From: Parasegetibacter sp. NRK P23
GTDB lineage: Bacteria; Bacteroidota; Bacteroidia; Chitinophagales; Chitinophagaceae
Assembly: GCF_023721715.1 (NCBI RefSeq)
Contig: NZ_JAMDLG010000001.1
Location: forward strand, 1,305,889-1,369,888
Reading direction: 5' to 3'
DNA length: 64,000 nucleotides
How positions within the stretch are numbered: position 1 is the stretch's first letter; the number at the start of each line of letters is the position of its first letter. The position numbers were made by a program, and so were the translations under genes. Positions 60,675-64,000 of the stretch are shown one piece after another. The notes under the pieces are model-generated. The model searched no databases. It was not told the origin of the DNA and saw only the letters and a program-made list of their open reading frames with translations.

Positions 60675-63600
60675 ATGTTGAAAAGGATTTATACTTTAAT
60701 TCCCCTTATCTTTCTTTTTGCTGTTTCTTCCGGACAAACCATTCAACTCGTCAGATTTGACAATACACCATCTTACGCGCCAGGTTCAGGGGTGTCGTTA
60801 CATTTTATTCCTAACCTGTTCAAGATTGGTAATACGTTTACGCTGCAATTGTCCAATGCGGCAGGCAGTTTCGCGGCTCCTGTAGACATAGGCACGGTGG
60901 CAGATTTTTTTGTACCCGTCATCAACGGTGTAATACCTGCGGGTACACCGGCGGGCAATAATTACAGGTTGAGGATTGTTGGAAGCGCAGGAAATATAAT
61001 TTCCGCTCCCACCAGTCCATTCAGGATCATAGCGGGGCCACAACTTGCCAGGCCTTCCATAGAAGCCGTGGCCCCGGTAACGATGCCCGTGAAATGCCTC
61101 GGCAACAGCAATTTTTTCGGTTACCTGAACATGCAAAGCGGCGCCAGTTCCCTTGTCATGAGTTTTGACATCAAGGATTATGATCCCGCTGTTTCCTGGA
61201 CCGTGAACCTCATTAACAGTACAGGAACCGTAAGGTCGGTATTGCCCGTTAATGCGGGGAACGTGGAGATTGGCAGCCTGCCTATTGGTTACTACATGGT
61301 GGAACTGGTTAAAACCCAGAACGGTGTCACGTCGGTATTTTCCTATGTGGTATTGGTTGCGCGGAATGGTACCGGACTCACCAACCTGTCTTCCGAGCAG
61401 GTATGTACCGGCTCTCCGGTACAGTTCAGGATCGATGGCATCAACGACAACTACCCGGGTTCCAAATACACGATCGCTTATGGTGATGGAAGCGCGACTG
61501 AAACCTACACGCAAGATTCGCTGATGGTCAATCCTTTGTTGTCGCATATTTTTACCAGTCCCACCTGTAACTCTTCGTTTTCCATACCTGACCCCAACAA
61601 CAATAACAACAGGGCATTCGCGGTGGACCTGCAATTATTCAACAAAGGGCTTGCGAATAATTGCGCGGATTACACCACCAATTCGCAGAAGAAATCTTTT
61701 GTGAACGCGAGCACACCTCCGGAAGCTGATTTTATTGTGCCGCAGGCCGTATGTAACAGTTCGGGCATCAACGCCACGAACACTTCCATTGGCGGGTATT
61801 ACGGAAGCGGTGCTGTTTGCGTAAGATCATTTGTGAGTACCTGGCAGTACAAAAAGCCCTCTTCGTCTACTTACCAAAACGCGCCTGCCGCCTGGGTTAA
61901 TAGTGTAACCGGAAATTTATCTATACCGGCCAATGTTGTAACCGAACGCGGCTGCTGGTCGTTAAGATTACAGGTACAAAACCCTGAAGGCTGTCCCACT
62001 GTTTCAACGAAGGAGAAAACGGTAGGCGTGGAAATACCGCTAACGGCGGCATTCAACGTTAGTGCCACCACCATTTGCAGCAATCAAAGCGTGTCGGTTA
62101 CCGACCAGTCGAATGCCAATGCGGGCGGCTGTCAGCGCCCGGTCTATTCCTGGACCATTTCTCCCTCCACAGGCTTCACCATCAACGGACCAAATACGCC
62201 CAATCCAACCATTACATTTATTGACGCGGGCGTTTACACGATTGTACAAAACATCACCAACAGTTGCGGAACATATTCTTCCGCTGCGCGCACGGTAACC
62301 GTGAATGGCGCTCCGTTCGTAAGTTTTTCACCGGCCAACACCAGCCTGTGTAGAACCGGACCACTTAATGAGACCATTGATTTTTCACAGGCGCCTTTTA
62401 AACCCACTTACAGCACCTCCTCCGCCACGCCCGCCATCACCTCCTGGTCGTGGACGGTAGACGGGCCCGCCGCTGATTATGAATTTATAACCGCGAGCAA
62501 TATTGATTATCCCAGCATAAGGTTCAAAACATTCCGGTGCTATAATATAACCGTTACTGTGAACGGGAATTGTAATCCCCCCAATTCAAAGACGCTGCAG
62601 CTCTGCTTCAAACAATCTCCGGAGATTACCACAACGCCGCTATCTGCTACCATCTGTTCAAAAGGAACAGCTCCCGCCATTAACTTAACATCGAACATGC
62701 CGGGCGCCAGCTTCAGCTGGCAGGCCGTATATTCAGGTGTAACGCCTATCGGTCCTGCATCAGGGACCACCAATATTCCTTCACGTATTTATGAGGTGAC
62801 CGGCGCTTCCCCCGGTTCCATCACCTATACCATGGCTGCTACGGTGAATGGCTGCACGGGTCCTGCCAAACAATATGTTGTTGCTGTTACGCCTTCGGCC
62901 AACGCGGAAATAAAATATGAAGGATCCCCTATTTGCAACACCCTCGCTACATCACCGGTTAAACTCACCGGTACAACGGGAGGAACTTTTACGGCCAGCC
63001 CTGGCGGGCTCGTAATAGATGCCGTTACAGGCACTATTTCGCCCACGGCAAGTACACCCGGCACGTACACGGTAACCTACGCGGTTGCTGCATCGCCTCC
63101 CTGCGTTGCGTTCAGCACCACCACCACGGTTACCATCAACCAGGGGAACGCGGCTTCCGCAGGCATCAGTTACCCGGCGGAACTTTGTAATGTAGCCAAC
63201 ACCGCCGCTACGCCCAATCCGCCTGTTGCCGTTGTACGCACCGGCACACCCGGAGGCACCTATTCTATTGCACCGGTTACTGGTCTGACCATTGATGCCG
63301 CTTCGGGCACCATCAACCCTGCGGGCGCAACGCCTGGTACTTATACCATTACCTATACCATCGCGAACACCGCCGGATGTGCTGATTATAAAGTTACCGC
63401 CAATGTAACCATACAGCCCGCGCCTACTGCGCAAATCAGCTATGCAGGTCCGGTATGCGCATCCGTGACCGCAGTACCCGTATCGCTTTCCGGCACTACG
63501 GGCGGCACCTATAGCGCCGCCGCGGGCCTAGCCATCAATGCCACCACGGGCACCATCAACCCTTCTTTAAGTACGCCAGGCACTTATACCATAACCTATA

Positions 63601-64000
63601 CCGTTGCGCCTTCGGCTGCATGCCCCGGCACTTCAGCCACCGCCAATATTATAATTACGCGGCCGCCTTCCGCCAGTATAAATTACCCGGCCACGTTGTG
63701 TAATGTAGCCAACACTCCTTCCACGCCCAACTTACCCGTGCCGGTAACGCACACCGGTACTACAGGAGGAATATATTCAATAGCGCCTGCCACGGGTTTA
63801 AAAATTGATGCCGTTACAGGAACGCTGGACCCCTCGGGCGCTGCGCCCGGCACCTACATTATTACTTACACCGTTGCGGCGGCGGGCGGATGCAACACCT
63901 TTACCACGTCGGCCACCGTAAATGTGAATGGTACGCCTACAGCTACCATATGGTACACCTCTCCGTTATGTTCTTCCGCCGGTATTGCCGCGGTCACCAG
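60675..64000 (+). CDS. Giant surface protein with Ig/PKD-like repeats (runs off the right edge)
   Basis: At least 1108 codons, no stop before the window ends. The start is ATG at 60675, followed by a signal peptide (MLKRIYTLIPLIFLFAVSSG, then QT). Residues about 20-740 hold diverse Ig/PKD-like segments with paired cysteines (VCTGSPVQFRIDG, YSWTISPSTGF, SWSWTVDG). From 62904 on, regular repeats of 81-90 residues begin. This style is typical of gliding-associated or T9SS-exported adhesins of Bacteroidota, whose sorting domain would lie beyond the window. Long minus-strand frames opposite it are shadows of its low-complexity Thr/Gly/Ala content. Confidence 0.88.
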   Translation, partial: MLKRIYTLIPLIFLFAVSSGQTIQLVRFDNTPSYAPGSGVSLHFIPNLFKIGNTFTLQLSNAAGSFAAPVDIGTVADFFVPVINGVIPAGTPAGNNYRLRIVGSAGNIISAPTSPFRIIAGPQLARPSIEAVAPVTMPVKCLGNSNFFGYLNMQSGASSLVMSFDIKDYDPAVSWTVNLINSTGTVRSVLPVNAGNVEIGSLPIGYYMVELVKTQNGVTSVFSYVVLVARNGTGLTNLSSEQVCTGSPVQFRIDGINDNYPGSKYTIAYGDGSATETYTQDSLMVNPLLSHIFTSPTCNSSFSIPDPNNNNNRAFAVDLQLFNKGLANNCADYTTNSQKKSFVNASTPPEADFIVPQAVCNSSGINATNTSIGGYYGSGAVCVRSFVSTWQYKKPSSSTYQNAPAAWVNSVTGNLSIPANVVTERGCWSLRLQVQNPEGCPTVSTKEKTVGVEIPLTAAFNVSATTICSNQSVSVTDQSNANAGGCQRPVYSWTISPSTGFTINGPNTPNPTITFIDAGVYTIVQNITNSCGTYSSAARTVTVNGAPFVSFSPANTSLCRTGPLNETIDFSQAPFKPTYSTSSATPAITSWSWTVDGPAADYEFITASNIDYPSIRFKTFRCYNITVTVNGNCNPPNSKTLQLCFKQSPEITTTPLSATICSKGTAPAINLTSNMPGASFSWQAVYSGVTPIGPASGTTNIPSRIYEVTGASPGSITYTMAATVNGCTGPAKQYVVAVTPSANAEIKYEGSPICNTLATSPVKLTGTTGGTFTASPGGLVIDAVTGTISPTASTPGTYTVTYAVAASPPCVAFSTTTTVTINQGNAASAGISYPAELCNVANTAATPNPPVAVVRTGTPGGTYSIAPVTGLTIDAASGTINPAGATPGTYTITYTIANTAGCADYKVTANVTIQPAPTAQISYAGPVCASVTAVPVSLSGTTGGTYSAAAGLAINATTGTINPSLSTPGTYTITYTVAPSAACPGTSATANIIITRPPSASINYPATLCNVANTPSTPNLPVPVTHTGTTGGIYSIAPATGLKIDAVTGTLDPSGAAPGTYIITYTVAAAGGCNTFTTSATVNVNGTPTATIWYTSPLCSSAGIAAVT
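62904..64000 (+). repeat. Alternating A-B-A-B protein repeats in the giant surface protein
   Basis: Units start at 62904 (A, 255 bases), 63159 (B, 270), 63429 (A, 243), 63672 (B, 270) and 63942 (A, cut by the edge). All share a TGTTGGTYS-like core, a TGTINP-like turn and PGTYTITYTVA. Only B units carry CNVANT followed by TPN and SIAP.TGL. The two B units are the same length. The next-order period is about 510-525 bases. Confidence 0.8.

Noticed and set aside
60798-61634. 278-codon minus-strand frame opposite the giant surface protein
   Set aside because: Arg/Tyr/Gly-rich with no motif; the plus-strand frame is open for 3.3 kb with a signal peptide and repeats.
60700-64000. Repeats as a CRISPR array
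   Set aside because: Repeat units are 243-270 bases, in frame and coding; there are no short identical repeats with unique spacers anywhere in the window.

Overview
The window looks like a chromosome segment of a Bacteroidota bacterium, most likely family Chitinophagaceae (Chitinophaga, Niastella or Flavihumibacter relatives). The evidence is SusC/SusD pairs, an ECF sigma/FecR regulator pair, TAnnTTTG-type -7 promoter boxes, a class II purF with a short propeptide, DUF4834, lipoproteins with short lipoboxes, and a giant multi-PAS kinase. No rRNA, CRISPR array or intact insertion sequence was seen. One tRNA with a CAT anticodon is present.

Layout. (1) 1-10.3 kb is mostly core: a secreted BNR/sortilin-like beta-propeller protein, a PLP aminotransferase, a glycosyltransferase with a doubtful N-terminus, an EamA transporter, SixA phosphatase, a pentapeptide-repeat protein and PurF. 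(2) 10.5-19.2 kb holds two adjacent histidine kinase/LuxR response-regulator pairs that look like a duplication. One kinase is 1794 residues with about eleven PAS domains, and the other resembles only its last third. (3) 19.4-27.7 kb is housekeeping: an FMN reductase, a SurA-like isomerase, the infB-nusA-rimP operon with a hairpin in its leader, DUF4834 and a HAD hydrolase. (4) 28.0-42.8 kb is a polysaccharide utilisation locus transcribed leftwards: ECF sigma, FecR, SusC with an STN domain, SusD, a LamG lipoprotein, two GH144-like (Glycoamylase-fold) enzymes, an SGNH hydrolase, a GH3 beta-glucosidase and a frameshifted esterase. The enzyme set suggests beta-1,2-glucan as substrate.

(5) 42.9-57 kb is an accessory region beginning at the tRNA. 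Its first part (43.7-50.2 kb) is visibly A+T-rich. It encodes a self-contained system for a small disulfide-rich secreted peptide: a 69-residue double-glycine-leader precursor with six cysteines, a TlpA-like thioredoxin, a VKOR-thioredoxin fusion with a C39-like N-terminus, a C39-peptidase ABC exporter and an HlyD-type adaptor. Around it lie decayed genes (a nonsense/frameshift pseudogene at 43.1-43.6 kb, an OmpA remnant, a broken excisionase-like HTH gene, and a double-frameshift pseudogene at 54.4-54.7 kb). There are also intact cargo genes: a CMD/AhpD-like protein, a phytanoyl-CoA dioxygenase-like protein, a cysteine-rich lipoprotein with an adjacent HTH protein, and a GNAT acetyltransferase.

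(6) 57.5-64 kb carries small secreted or lipid-anchored proteins of unknown function. It ends with the first 1108 codons of a giant surface protein, running off the right edge, built from alternating Ig-like repeats of two types (A-B-A-B). Several frames are interrupted by single small indels, two of them in homopolymers. This can mean genuine decay or residual assembly errors, and it cannot be settled from the sequence alone.
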